Positions 14,601-27,743 of a stretch of 64,000 nt of DNA are shown here, piece after piece. Source of the stretch: Anoplolepis gracilipes (taxonomy: Eukaryota > Arthropoda > Insecta > Hymenoptera > Formicidae); contig NC_132970.1 in assembly GCF_047496725.1 (NCBI RefSeq), positions 19,680,001 through 19,744,000 of the forward strand. The letters are read 5' to 3'. Position 1 is the first letter of the stretch; each line of letters starts with the position of its first letter. The notes under the pieces were generated by a model, which saw only the letters and a program-made list of their open reading frames with translations, was not told the DNA's origin and made no database searches. Position numbers and translations under genes: made by a program.

Positions 14601-16662
14601 TTCTCCAGGTTCACTGCATTTTCGCTTCTATTATTGATATTTTTCAATGTATTTCTGATATATATGTCTTCCCTTTCAAAAGCGACTTTTATATCGATAC
14701 ACATCAATTGATATTCTTCAAAGATAGGACATTTTCCTGTGGCCGAGGGTAGACCATCCTCCTAAACCTGATGTGAGAAGGGCTCTCGAATTTTGTGGTA
14801 TATAATCTAATAACGAGTTTTTGTCGGCACGTATCGTGCACGCGCCCTTTGGTGACGAGGGGATGATCACGCGGCCCTCGCTTCCTTTTACATGGACTGC
14901 AGACAGACCAGATTCCTCCTGGCCTAAGTTTAGTTAGGTCTTCTCCATTGTGCATTACCATCTATTCAAGCTGGTAATCGAATCCTACCGAGATAGCGAA
15001 CTTTCGCACGCCGAAAGGGAGATTTGCGGTTGACTTTTGGTATTTTGCCAAGCCGCTCTATCACAATCTAGCCATATCGACGTTATTGCTGCATTATTTC
15101 TGCGAATTGAAACTTGGCGCAATACCTAGATATATTTATTTTGCTTCTTACATTTTATTAAAATGAAATATGCCTAATGAAATAAAATATATCTAAAGAA
15201 TCTGAAGGATTTATAAAATTTTCACTCTCTCTATATATATTTGTATATTTAATTTTTTAATGTTTTAATTAATTTTGTAAATTTTTTGTCATAAAGTTTA
15301 TAACCTTCCAGTATATACATATTATAAGAATAAACTTTATGACAAAAAATTGCGAAATTAATTAAAAGATGCAGATGGAAAAGAATTTTAAAAAATTTAG
15401 TTACAAAAATATATAAATAATAAATATTATATATAAATTATATTTTATATCAAGAAGAATGATGCATTCGTTTGTCAATTGATGAAAATTTCATTAAATG
15501 CAATGTACATATTGTTAACACTTGACAATTTAAATATAAAATATTATTTAATCATTTTTTAAAGCAAAATTTGTACGATAAAAAATAACAAATGTAAGCT
15601 ATCTAAAAAAATGTCTTTTGGCATTTCATCTATGGTGACACAAAATATGACATAGCACGTGGCATGAAAACGTGACGCGGAGATATCTTTCAGTTTTGTA
15701 GTTACTGCGTATACCCCTGTCGATTTATTACAAACACCACGTCAGTGTGTTTATTTCGAGGGTCGATAGCCGTCGGGCTTCATTGCCGATGTCTGTCGCC
15801 ACCTTATCTTTGCTCCTCTGCGAGCGCAAATGCTAAATTGAATATGAAATTATGTGGCTTATCGCCCTAAGGGATAGGGATGCGCGATAGCAGTGTTAAA
15901 ATGCTCTTCCTGACAGGGATATCTGCATTTTTGTAATATTTTTGTTCCACTACGTATTATGCATCTCTGCGTTTCACGTTGATGCAAGTTTTTAAAATAA
16001 TTTTGATTTACAAATTCTTACACTAAATAAGTTTTTAAAACTAAATTATTTAAAGTTAAAATATTTGAAGTTTTACTACACTTTAAACACTTGAAATTAT
16101 TTATGACTAAATAGAATACGTCTTTTTGCCAGGAAATATAAATATAAAATGATTTAAAATTACAGAAAAATGAAGAAAACGAAAAATCTTTTTGTTGTAA
16201 AATTTCGACAGAAAGGCTGTAAGAATCGACGACAAGAGGTAAATATTTATGTATATATGTTTGTTTCTGTGTAATGATCGTTTGAATCTCAAAATATTTC
16301 GAGATATTTCGAAGGAATAAAAAGCCTTTTACATGTTTGATATATAAAATGTTTCATTAACATACAAAATCATGACTTAAAATAATACAAAATTGCTTCA
16401 AAATGCTTTTATATTAGTTTTTGATTGTATATAAATTCTTAAAATGTTAAAAAAAAGAGAAAAGAAAAAAAAGACAAAGAGAGAGAAAGTAGAGAAAGAT
16501 ACGCTTCCAAATTTGCCATTTTCTATTCTAAGAATTAGTTGTTTTTATAATTAAATTTTCGATAAATTTTAACAATTATCTCTTTTAAAATGTATACATC
16601 CCATTAATATTTTTATTTTTAGTTTACTATTAAGAATAAAAAACAGATTGCAAAAATAGAAA

Positions 16663-16740
<78 letters not shown>

Positions 16741-17922
16741 TAGATACTAACACACATACGTACACACGTTTACAATCTACATACACACCTTTACGATCTC
16801 TTTTTATTATCGAAAAAAGTTCAAAATGATTTATTAATTTGTGTCTCTCTTTTTCTCTCTGCATTTGTGATATTATTTTATGTTTTAATACGTTTATAAT
16901 TAATACTTGTAAAATTTGTTAACGGTTGTGACTTACAATTAGTTGCAGAAATGATTGATTAATAAAAAAATGTTCGATTAAGATTGCGCGTTATTCATGA
17001 TAGTATGTATATTTCGTGATTTGCACTTACCTGTTTTCACTTGATACTTTAAGGTCATGGAACAATCCAATAGGAGCTGTTGAAGAGTCAATCCGGTATC
17101 AGGTATTTCCAGATCGAGCAGACGCATCATGTCGGAAGGATGATGAAAATCGAGGATCTTCGAATTCCTATCATTCGTTGATTTGACGAAGTCTAGCAGA
17201 ATATCTACTACCTTCATCAAGAACTCTCTAGTAGCCGGATAGCCTTCTGCATTTTGTGGCAGAATATCTGCGAACAAAATAAGAAAATACAAGCACTAAT
17301 CTCATATATGAATTGTCTATTTGTTAAATGATGTTATGATATGCAATAATCATCAATTTAACAACATTTAGTAAACATTTAGTAAACATTTATACATTTG
17401 TGCATAATATTTGATTAAATAGCGATACCACACTAGCAAGTTTCCAAAACAAATTGTGTATCTATATTGTTTTTACGATGTTAAGTTCTTATACATTATT
17501 TTTTTCTTTTTCGTTAAAAAACTAATAAAATTTATACACAATACGATACAATAGTTACGATAACTCTCTAATTGTTGGAATCAAGTGAAATCTCTTCTAC
17601 AACGATATCGATTAAAATTATATTGACAAAATTCCTTTCGGCTGTCATTTCGTTGCTCGACCTACCATCATGACTTTGACGTCATCCTCGAAGGTAACGC
17701 GTAATTAGAATGATTTCACCTCATCAAACAATTGAAAGTATAGACCTATATTGACACACTCTCACTTGTTTGGTGGGATGACATCATCTCATGTTCTTCT
17801 TCCTTTTTCTGTTCGCAGTAAGTTCTTCGTGATTTTTTATGTGTGTGAGACTGTCTTTAGTGTAATAGCATGCAATTCATTGCGTGAAAACATCAATATC
17901 CATACATCATGCACCATATAAT

Positions 17923-17976
<54 letters not shown>

Positions 17977-19917
17977 CACACATATTATATTCTACAAACA
18001 TAACAAATATAATTCAAAATCAGAACAGACCAAGATCTAAAACGTAACTTTATATAAATATATATACATATATAGTATAGTTTTTTATCGAATGTCATCG
18101 ATGCAAAATAATAAAGATAGAACGAAGTCATTGCAATGGAACATTTCAATGTACTCGTGGTAAATCTTCCACAAATTGAACTGTCCTTCTATAGCAGAGC
18201 GACCATAAAATATCCCATGAAGTAGACCACCCCTCGTCTCTCATTGCATTAAAGTGATCCCATGGATAAACAGCCAAGCTGCTATGAGACTTCGCTTTCA
18301 AATTATTATTTAGATTTTTTAAGAAGGGATATTGCAAGGAGGCTTTTTAAGAAGATTTGGAATTGAATGCTTATTGTTCTCTTTCAATATATACAATATT
18401 GCTCAGAAATATCGAATATTATTATTTTAAATTACAAGTCTCCTGAACGAAAATATTGATTAAAAATTTGCAAATTTTACAAACACAATAGTTTAATAAA
18501 ATCTAATTTCCTATCAAATAATAATTTTGTTAAATCGTTGATAAAACAATAAGGATATTTGAACAAAAACATTTCATGATAATTTAAAAAAATAGATCTA
18601 TCAGGCAATAATACTTTTTTCAAAAAAGATTCCTCTTTAACCAATAAGAATTTTCTTTTTCAATGATCGTAAAGATTGTGCCAAATAAAAGAAGGGCGTA
18701 CGAAAACTTATATAGATCGCCTTGAGCCTATGGTTAGACAAGGAAAATCCCCGGCTTCCAACAGTCAGATCCAGCTAATCCAGCTCCATCAATCTAATGT
18801 CCAAAGACCTTCTTCTCGAGGTTTATAACACTTTTTGAGATACAAACAAGTTCGAAACTATTGCAAGATTTAATCACGTTATTAATTAAAATAAATATAG
18901 TTTAATTGTTGCCTGTTAATATTTTCTATTAAAAACAATACTCTAATCTAATTTGTGTATAATAATAATTTTATCTAAATAAACGGTTAAATGCAAAGGC
19001 AATATTATATTATGTATCGTAATTCTAATCTTTATGAAACAGTTATCTCGCAGATCTTGTCAAGTATATCGCTCAGTTCGGACTCAATATATCTATCGCA
19101 CGTATAGTCATTCGACACCAGATGTGCCTAGACCCTCGCATTTCGACTTTAATCAACGCGTCTTCTGGGGATTGTTACACGCGGCAATTAGTCACGCCGA
19201 TTTAGAAGCCGGATTACGACCTTAATTTATAGTAATACTGCAGATTTCGCGTTATGCGTTCTCTTACGAAACGTTTCTAAATGCTTGTATATCACTGGCA
19301 AAGAATCGTAGTAAAAATCATTGGAGGAAAGATCCGTTAAAATATCTAAAATTCTACGAAAGGCACGCACGTGTCGTTATCGCCCGCTAACACTTCCCAA
19401 ACGGTGAAGATGACAAACCCTTCCGCATCCCTGCGGCGTGTAATCTGTCCTCAGCCACTCGGCGTCTACCAACCTCTTTGGAATAATTCTAAATCCTCTA
19501 TTATTATGCACCCTTCCGATCCACAAGCCTCGCGAAATCAGGACAATATTGTGACGCTTGAATTTTGCCCTCGAAAAGCTAAGTCAACACTCGCGTAATG
19601 TAAAATGTACTCATGACAAATATCATTTGTTCTTCTTGATTGATTTTATATATCAACACCGAATGATATCATATAGGTTATTATATAGGTTACGCAAAAT
19701 TGTGAATAATCAAAGTAGCATTCATGAAGCAAACACACATTAATTATGTTAGAGAAGCAAATATATTAGAAAAGAAAATATTTAGCTTTATATTAAATTA
19801 TTTTCACACACATGCAATACTCAAAAATTGATTAACTACAAATTGTCATAATGACTTACCCGAGTACTTCAAGTTGCAATGCTCCTTGGAGAGCGAATAG
19901 GTATTTTCGGAACTCAT
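2063..19917 (-). CDS. Gad1: Glutamate decarboxylase (GABA-synthesising, PLP-dependent)
   Basis: Converts glutamate to GABA and CO2 in neuronal cytosol; PLP-dependent group II decarboxylase. Nine coding exons read on the minus strand: 19917-19860, 17267-17031, 10735-10419, 10090-9839, 9199-9132, 4917-4839, 3586-3437, 2588-2394, 2236-2063. All junctions are GT-AG and in phase, giving 1530 nt and 509 residues, the usual length for insect GAD. The N-terminus MSSENTYSLSKEH leads into TREFLMKVVDILLDFVK and DFHHPSDMMRLLD. The block GDSILAPGGSISNLY follows, then CHYS (His206, expected to stack on PLP). Asp288 ends the LWLHVD motif and precedes AAWGGG. NPHK carries the Schiff-base lysine, Lys321. Tyr358 in DKLYD matches the flexible-loop tyrosine of animal GADs, favouring GAD over cysteine sulfinate or aspartate decarboxylase. 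The reading frame stays open for 11 codons above the start, back to the acceptor at 19950, so an N-terminal extension is possible. Confidence 0.97.
4789..4814. repeat. (CA)n microsatellite
   Basis: CA run with one interruption, about 25 bp from a Gad1 splice donor at 4838-4833, inside the intron. Confidence 0.9.
8397..8943 (+). mobile_element. 5'-truncated non-LTR retrotransposon remnant
   Basis: The plus strand carries degraded reverse-transcriptase C-terminal sequence. Near 8407-8440 it reads LECASAVWASYYPI, like the conserved LEYAS-VW-PYY stretch of insect non-LTR elements. A frame open from 8588 to the stop at 8843-8845 includes LINGFIVCSELLDKIKFH, then SYGKFKPLNLAIRGNELR and NNINFFCPCLSSF. 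Stops and frameshifts break it upstream, so it is dead. It ends in an (AAAT)n tail at about 8917-8942, the usual mark of target-primed integration. It sits inside a Gad1 intron, antisense to Gad1. I cannot assign it to a clade from the sequence alone. Confidence 0.75.
11610..11664. repeat. Poly-C plus (CA)n microsatellite
   Basis: A run of about nine C residues near 11612-11620 is followed by a long CA repeat. It lies in the Gad1 intron between the exons at 10735 and 17031. Confidence 0.9.
15263..15369. repeat. Small near-perfect hairpin in Gad1 intron
   Basis: Left arm 15263-15301 and right arm about 15330-15369 are reverse complements with few mismatches, centred on TTTTTTGTCATAAAGTTTAT and its complement, around a ~28 bp loop. 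It may be a short fold-back MITE or an A+T hairpin. No protein is encoded. Confidence 0.6.
16668..16741. repeat. (TA)n microsatellite, compound
   Basis: Long TA run interrupted by TTATATTA units. It lies about 290 bp from the Gad1 exon that starts at 17031. Confidence 0.95.
17926..17978. repeat. (TA)n microsatellite
   Basis: TA run with a TATG interruption, in the first coding intron of Gad1. Confidence 0.95.
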
Positions 19918-20422
19918 TAGTCTGGTGGGTGAATGCGTTCGTGCAAAGTTCTGAAATCCAAAATAACAAAAATTTTTCTTTTTAAGTTGTCCGTAGTTAT
20001 ATGACATTTGCATTAATGTATTGACCTTTATAATAGCAAATATTAAAATCGAATCGTTTTATCGAAGAACTTTTATCAATCAATAGAATAATTAATTTGC
20101 TGACATAAAAATATATATGTGATAGTAATAAATAATATTATAAGTCAATCAATTGTTGCTTGCTGGAAATCAAGAAACTGACACAATGAACCTAAGAATC
20201 ACTAAATGAAATTACATAAAAATCACTGACAAAAATTTCATCGACAATGTTTTCACCAATACTATCTTCGTAGATATTGAATTTGTCAATTATATATACT
20301 AACTGATATAATCATTCACCGACATATACATTCACAGATTTCTATGTATCATGCTATTGAAAATTTATTATTTTAAAGTTAGATATCCTAGAACTCCCTT
20401 ATAACAACGATTCATTGCTTAC

Positions 20423-20434
20423 CTGACAAAACAT
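20423..20434 (-). other. Possible tiny alternative first coding exon of Gad1
   Basis: On the minus strand ATG-TTT-TGT-CAG is followed directly by a GTAAGC donor. Spliced in phase 0 to the acceptor at 19950 it would give MFCQ plus the 11 open codons NFARTHSPTRL ahead of the 509-residue protein. An in-frame stop lies four codons upstream of this ATG. The match of donor and phase may be chance in A+T-rich DNA. The ATG at 19917 remains the simpler start. Confidence 0.2.
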
Positions 20435-22909
20435 AAAATAAGCCTATAATTAATATTACCATGTATAATAGGTAATATTTATACTAATCAATGAAAATAT
20501 TTTTAATGAAAACATTGTCGATGCCGATCTCGTTAAACGAACAGATGTGATGAATGATGTGCAATGTGGATGCCTTACATATAAGTATTCCTTGATCGCT
20601 GTGATTTTAGTGCCGATCATTTGCACATTGTCCATGTCTCTGCTTGTGTCCCTCGCCTCAACAGTCCCTACAACAATCAACAACAGGTTCCGCTTCAGTC
20701 ACGACGTACTGCGGCGTCGAGTCTTTGGCGAGTTTTAGCGAGATTGCGAAATTGTTAAGCGAGATTGTCATCGCCTTGGCAGCGCGATAGGCTGAGCGAC
20801 CGAAGAAACATGGACAGAGAGCAGTTTTTTTGTTGTTTTTTTTTAAATTAACTTCTAAAACACAGAGCATTCTCATGACTACATGAAAAATTGCAAGTTT
20901 TTAATTTATGCAAAATTAAATTTTTCTTAATAAAATATATAAGTTTAAATTTTATGATATAACAATAATAGTATTAGTAGGATTTATTAGCAATTTGCAT
21001 ATATAGAAAATAAACTGCTAATATCATAGGAAGTATAGAAAAAATAAAGCATTTCAAGATTTAAATAGCAATTAATAGGAAGATTACAAAAAGAAAAAAA
21101 GAATTTGAATTATAGAAAGAAAAATAATAAAAATATCATATAGAGAAAAATTAAAAAAAAGAAAAATCTAGAATTAAAGCTAAAGATATAAAAGATTACC
21201 AGAGCATATAGAAAAAAAAACAAAAATTAAATAATAATAAATAAAATAATATTTAGGTAAAAGCAACTTACACATAATGTAACGTGGAATAAACGAGTCT
21301 ATTAAGATATGCGTAGAAAATAACTAAAGAGACTACTATTGAATTCGCTAAAAATTATGTTTTTAATTATGATGGCAACATTAATTTTAAAGAATAACAG
21401 ATGTATAAAGAAGGAAGTTTTGATACATAGAGGCACAGGAGAAACACAAGGTCGTGCTTACAATTAGTTATTTGACACTTGTCAACGACCACAAGTAAAG
21501 ACTGATGAGCTCGCAAGTAAGTATAATGGGATCGCGAACACTACGATTGAAAAGAAATGCACACACATACACACACATATAGCCAATAAAAGATAATTAG
21601 TTTTAAAGTGATTATTATCTCAATTATAAGAATATGTAACCGTAAAATAAGCATTTTTCCAGATTATTAAACTATTAATTGCACTTTTGTTCTAAGTAGT
21701 AAATAAGCCAAATAATAGTCTTCATGATTTTCTTGAGCAATCGCATCACTTTGCTCTCTGAATCAATAGAGCGGTCCTGGGATATGAGAAGCTAGAGAAA
21801 ATTTGAAAGACATCCATCGATTATCCACAATAATGAAACATGCAATAGAAAAAATACAGAAGAGAGATAAAATGATTATATGAGAAACGTGCATGATTAA
21901 TGAATGTATTCGAAGAAAATATATGTTACATTAAAGTGTTGAATGTTGTCATCATCCGCTTTATCAAATCAATGCGTCGAAGTTTTTTTTTTCTTGAAGT
22001 GGAGAAACTCATGTATGTAATCTATTTTGGAGGAAATAATCCATTAAAAGAGAGTTTAGAAACAGAGATAGGCAACTGTCATAAAAATGTTGATTCAATA
22101 ATGTTTCCAAGATTAGTTCAAGATATTATTAACAATTTTAGTTTGCACTCCAATTTTTTTCTTATATATTTCTCTTAAATATTTACGAATTAAAATCATT
22201 TTTAACTTAAATTATATTCAGCAAAAATTTATTTTTTTTATTATTTTAACAGTAGATTCAGTCTCTGCTTTTTAAAATTTAAAAAAAAACTTCTATAAAT
22301 AAACAACTTTTTCAGCCATTAATTTTTGAAAAAATAATATATTCTTATATTAAAAAAAAGATTTTTCTTGCACCAAGTGATATACAAAATGAATGAATTA
22401 TAAGATATAATACTATAAATTATATATTAATTGTAATAAACAGTAGAACTATTAGAGAAAGCTAAAGCTATAAATTATTTAGTAAAAATAAATAAATGCA
22501 TTATCACACCAGAAGAAAGATAAAAATTATAAAATCGACATTAAACATTGCGAGTTTCAACTATAATTATTTTGCTTCTATATGAATCACAGGTTATAAA
22601 ATAATATGTTATCAGTAGCAAAATTTTAAATTATTTTACACTCATTAAAATTTTATTATTAACTAACCAATTTATATATTTTGTAATTTCAATAATCCCT
22701 TTAAATGTATTTACTCTCCAAACTCTTTTCAAAAATTCACATCTTTAATTCCGATTTACCGTGATGATTTTTTTTTTAAATAGAATATGAATTATCAAGT
22801 TCTAAAGCATTCCCCCGATAATTCTGTAACACACATTACATCAGAAATCAATTTTAAATTGAAGAAAAGTAATCTACTTGCTGTAATACAACCTTCATGT
22901 CGTACTTAC

Positions 22910-23330
22910 CTAATTTTGCTTGTTTCTTCACTGGCTTTTCTTCGGGTGGTCGGGTGGCTTGATTTGTGGTCTCAACGAGGGCTAGATTTCGCTTCGGAGC
23001 GAGTGTAGATTTTAAGGTGAAATGCCGACGAAGTAGCGCAGCAACGACGGGCTTCGGGGTGGTTTCCAAGGGACTGCTTCGTGCCGAAAACGCCTGGACG
23101 ATTCTCGAGCTTCGGCCTGACTCGGCCCTGCCTCGAGTCTGCCTGACCCAGTTTCATTTCAGCACAACCTACGCAATCACCCTCTCCAATAGGGGATGCT
23201 TTTACGTAGGCGTGGCCGTGTCCGATTGCAACTGGTGGGAGTTGTATAGTGGGATGAAATAGAAGGGTGAAATTCAGTGGTAGATGCAGGGCGTGTCGCC
23301 GTACCACCAATCCTAGAGCGAACGTCACTT
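22910..23330 (-). promoter_or_regulatory. Candidate Gad1 5' noncoding exon / promoter island
   Basis: A G+C-richer island stands out from A+T-rich surroundings about 3 kb upstream of the first Gad1 coding exon. On the minus strand it ends in a strong GTAAGT donor (22909-22904). An open frame of roughly 54 codons runs up to that donor, but its phase does not fit the Gad1 frame at 19950. If spliced to Gad1 it would therefore be 5' UTR, with the open frame as an upstream ORF or chance. A long GA tract at about 23369-23421 lies just upstream in the transcription sense, as in many insect GAGA-type promoters. The role is inferred from position and composition only. Confidence 0.35.
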
Positions 23331-23364
23331 TTGACGTCAGAGAGAAAAAGAGGGTGAAATAAAA

Positions 23365-23368
<4 letters not shown>

Positions 23369-23421
<53 letters not shown>
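23369..23421. repeat. (AG)n microsatellite
   Basis: Long AG run at the edge of the G+C-richer island upstream of Gad1. GA tracts of this kind can bind GAGA-factor-like proteins in insects, though here that is only a possibility. Confidence 0.9.
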
Positions 23422-23422
<1 letters not shown>

Positions 23423-23721
23423 AGTGAGAGAGCAGGTATGCCAATTTCTCTTCTTGTTTCTTTTTTTGTTTCCAGATTTCTTTTTATTTATCCTAGCCGT
23501 GCACCCGATTTTCTCTGCGGAACGTATTCGCTGCCAACACTTTTGTATGTTTATATTCTATTCGCTATCTCAGAAGGTTCTTATAGGAAGAGTCTCAAGA
23601 ATCTCAGTGTTTGGAAAACGAAAATCTTAGTGTCTTTGCTGCACGGAAATATGGAGAGGGAAATGAGATTCGAAAATGTCCTAAAGAATAGAATATGTCG
23701 CTGTTTATGAGATATACATAT

Positions 23722-23723
<2 letters not shown>

Positions 23724-23772
<49 letters not shown>
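23724..23772. repeat. (TA)n microsatellite
   Basis: Clean TA run upstream of Gad1. Confidence 0.95.
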
Positions 23773-23774
<2 letters not shown>

Positions 23775-24359
23775 ACAAAAACGTATGACAATTTTTTAGA
23801 ATTTTCAGTGCTCAGTGAAACATTAGATATACAAAATATATAATTACAAATTTGTATTAACGACTAAACTCATTAATAATTTGATTACCACATAAAATTC
23901 TTCAATATGAGATTACTTTTTAAAATCTATTAAAATTTAATCAATTATATTCTAGTGTATGTTAATACTCTTTTTCACATTTTATTTTAGCTTACATGTG
24001 TAATGTTTTGTACGTATAAATACCTATATTAAATATTATTTTTTTTATGAAACTATGGTATCAAAATTATAGATATATGTATGATATGTACAAATTCATA
24101 ATATTGAGAGAAAAACGGCAAATATCAGTTATTTCAATATCAATCATTTTCAGCTAATCATGTACATTATAACTAAAGAATGCAATAGAGAAAAACAGTC
24201 GTTACAGTAGTTACAGCCTATTTTTTGATACAAATTAAAAATTAACTGCACACAAATGAAATATAATATCAATAAATATAGATAATAATCTTTTTATAAT
24301 CTTATACATTATAAAATAAATTTAAAATAATGATCAGAGTGTTACATCAATATATGCCG

Positions 24360-27300
24360 AAGAATGCTATTAAAATGTTAAGGTCCAAATAAAAAAAACG
24401 TTTATACCGCCAAAATATAGCTAGAATAGAAACGGAACGCTCATTAGGATGTACAACGGGCTACGATGAAAGAATCTAATTGCTCTGATGGTCTCCGATT
24501 TCTCTTCAGAGAAAAATGTCGCGACGCCTGCGTCTTCGACCAAGTGGGGTGGTCGAGGGCGAAGAACGCGAACAGGTAGGTAAACAGAGACGAGAATATT
24601 GAAAGAGGAAGAGATGATTATGGCTACAACGACGGAGGGGTTGAAAGGACAAAATGGACGGCAACCAATAGGGTGCAAGAACAAAATGGCCGTCGGTGAA
24701 TTTAATCAATACCGTCCTCCGTCCTTCGTTGTAGGTGGAGGACAGGACGAGACCTAGAAAGGGTCAGGAACGTAACTAGTGTATACCGCACGTACCTCTT
24801 TCCTTGAGGTCGATATAGTCTTCGTCTCGTGTAGGCGTGTAAATCTTCTATGTGGGCGCACCTCTCCATGTAACATGAAGAACTTACTATTTCCGCCGTT
24901 GTACTACACCGTGTCAATGCCTCGCAAACAACGAAAGGAACTGAGTAAAATCTGAAATTTACATCAAGTTAGATGTTACGTAACATTTTTCTATACTGTA
25001 CTTCTCTGTATGTATTAGAAAATTTGCAAAAATAGATTGTTATATTTTTATTTCGAAACTGCGAAAATTATCACCTTAATTCAGTTATAATTAATCGCAT
25101 TATATTTTCGTTGTTACACATTTTACCTTCAAAATAACGTAGATATATCACAAAATATTTATTATTATAAATTTATTATTATTGTATAAGTTATAATAAT
25201 AATAATATTATTATTACTTATAGGTATTATTGCTTCAAAACAATTAAAATATAAGTTGTATGTATCATAAGCATATTAAATAATATATCACAAAAAATTT
25301 TTATTTTTTTATATAATTTATACTTTTTGTATCACTGAAATTTTTTAAATATTTAATTAATCATTATTCACAAATATAAATTACATAATGTAATTAAATC
25401 ATTATTTATTTGAAATTCATTTTGATAATAGCTTCAGTTCACCAGTTTTAATATGATTAATGCATGTATAGCGCAACAAAAATTTTGCAAGCTTCTAAAC
25501 TTGTTGGAGATTAAATGATATTAGATATTAAAATAATTCGTCTAAAAAAAACTAAAAGAGTATATTGCTCAACCAAAAAAAATTAAAGGATTATATTGCT
25601 TGCTTAAAATCCTCATAAAATTGTTTTTGCTAAACAATAAGATCATCGTTATTACAAATAGAATCAAATAACTGCAATTACAAATTCTTAAAAAAAAAAC
25701 AGACGGACACTTATGTTCTAAAACTATTCTGCAGTTTACACAGATTACTCCGATTGTCATAACATATCAACAAGAAGAGTATTATCGTCGCTTGTAAAGC
25801 TTTAGCATAAAGTTTCCCTATAAGTGGTAACTATCAGCTTGAGGTGACTGTTTTAAGAAGGGACCCAAGTTATTTTACTATGGCTGACAGAGAAAAGGGA
25901 AGAGGAGTAGGTCGATCGATTTAATGGAACCATGGTTGGATAGCATCGATCCTGCATTCACCCGTCTACCTTCCACTCTTCAAGAAAGATAACTCAGCTA
26001 TACGAAGATGCTGACAAACTTTCCGTTCTTCATCTTTCGAGAAAACTTTAAATTGAGTTGACATTTTGCACTGAGCTCGAAAAGAGATTTACCATGTAGA
26101 CATATATTATCACTGGAAAATTGTCGACAACATTTTACTAATCGCTGTGGTATATCTTTGTGTTTCAATCATTTTACAGCTTTTTTTTGTAGGCAAAAAT
26201 ACATTTCAATCTCTAACAATTAATCATCAACAACTTCTTTAAGCACTAAATTTTGTATTTTATAAGGTCTATTATACTTAATTATACTTAATTTTATAAT
26301 CAAAAGTTAAATATATAATTTTTATTTTGTAATTAATCAATGCCGCCAATTTTATATAATAATTTTATAATATTTTTATAATAATTATATAACAATTTTT
26401 ATTATTTCGTCATTATTCTACATGTGTATAAGTCTTAAAATACATTTGCCATACGATTGTCAAATCATCGACACAGATTTGTTTATTATATACAACTCAT
26501 GTTCGAGCATTTACCATCACCGTATATTAACAATAATTCAGCGTTTTTATTGTTTTATTAAAAACACACATGCTAATTATACTCAGTCATCATTTTCTTC
26601 CTAGACTTTCAATTTGGTAGGAACGCATGTAAGAATGCGGCGCGTATATCTGAATCTTTTTTCTGTTTTGACGTACGAGACATTTTCTTATATATTGTTT
26701 CAAGTCTGATAAGCTTTATTTTTACCGCACATTAACTTATTTATTATTATTTAATTTTATATTAACTGTCTTTATTAATATAATCTTTGACTCTCTTTGC
26801 CATTTATGTTTATTTATTTAATTACTACAAGATCTCTTGTCAGCTAATTAAATGTTTGCACTAAAAAAAGTCTGAAGAATTAACCGAAATGTTCGATAGA
26901 TTGTACTTACAATAATTTAGTGATTTATTTTTGAATAAATTTATACTCTTACCACGCCCTTTCACCACGCGGTAGAATTTGCCTTTTTATTTGTATTTTA
27001 ATTTAAAATATATTCTATACCGTATCTAATTTTACAACTTATTTATTTATAGCTTTACTAACTCTAATTATATTATTTTCACAAAAAATAAAAATATATG
27101 TGTATCAAGTAAAATATATTATATTCTAAATAAAATGTTGTATTGGCAGTATTTTAAGTTAAAAGATTGTATATATTATATAATTAATAAATATATTTCT
27201 CATGTAATTGAGCAACATTTATTACCTCGCTTATTTCGTTAAGAGATTTTCATTATCTGTGGAAATATTTTCCTATTTGTTTAATGCAGACAATCAAATT

Positions 27301-27547
27301 ATTTATAATTTTTGCAACTTTTTTACAATTAATTTATTATTTATTATTATAATATATAATTCACAAACAAAAATAGAAGTCACATATGTAGATAATAAAT
27401 AATAACTATATATAAAAATAACTTATATAAAAATATAAATGATAACTTAAAATATAAATAAATAAATAATAACTTATATAAAAATGTAAAACATAAAACT
27501 TCAAACTTTTTAATATTTCGAATATAAGGCTCTTAATATTTACAAAC
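24360..27547. other. Intergenic, no gene seen
   Basis: Between the Gad1 upstream island and the fold-back element there is a modest G+C-richer patch at about 24430-24920. The rest is A+T-rich. The open frames here are short, overlap on both strands, and have no recognisable domain. I see no splice-supported gene. Confidence 0.55.
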
Positions 27548-27550
27548 AAA

Positions 27551-27743
27551 CAACTATCAACCTGGCAAATAAGAGCCATACGCAGATGTTAATGCGTAAA
27601 TTTTTTAGAAATTAATTTTTTCCGCGAAAATTGAAACGTGCACAGGCACATATTTTACTTCAATTTTCGCGAAAAAAATTAATTTCTAAGAAATTTACGC
27701 ATTAACACCTGCGTATGACTCTTAATCGCCAGGCTGATAGTTG
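27551..27743. mobile_element. Fold-back (MITE-like) palindromic element
   Basis: Left arm 27551-27634 and right arm 27660-27743 are about 84 bp each and nearly perfect reverse complements, around a ~25 bp loop. The ends read CAACTATCAACCTGGC and GCCAGGCTGATAGTTG. No open frame is present. A clear target-site duplication was not identified. The near-full-length arms indicate a nonautonomous fold-back MITE or a hairpin-forming repeat. Confidence 0.75.

Noticed and set aside
23581..23778. Minus-strand frame starting with Ile-Tyr repeats
   Set aside because: It is a translation of the TA microsatellite, as are similar frames at 49589-49789 and 111-308.
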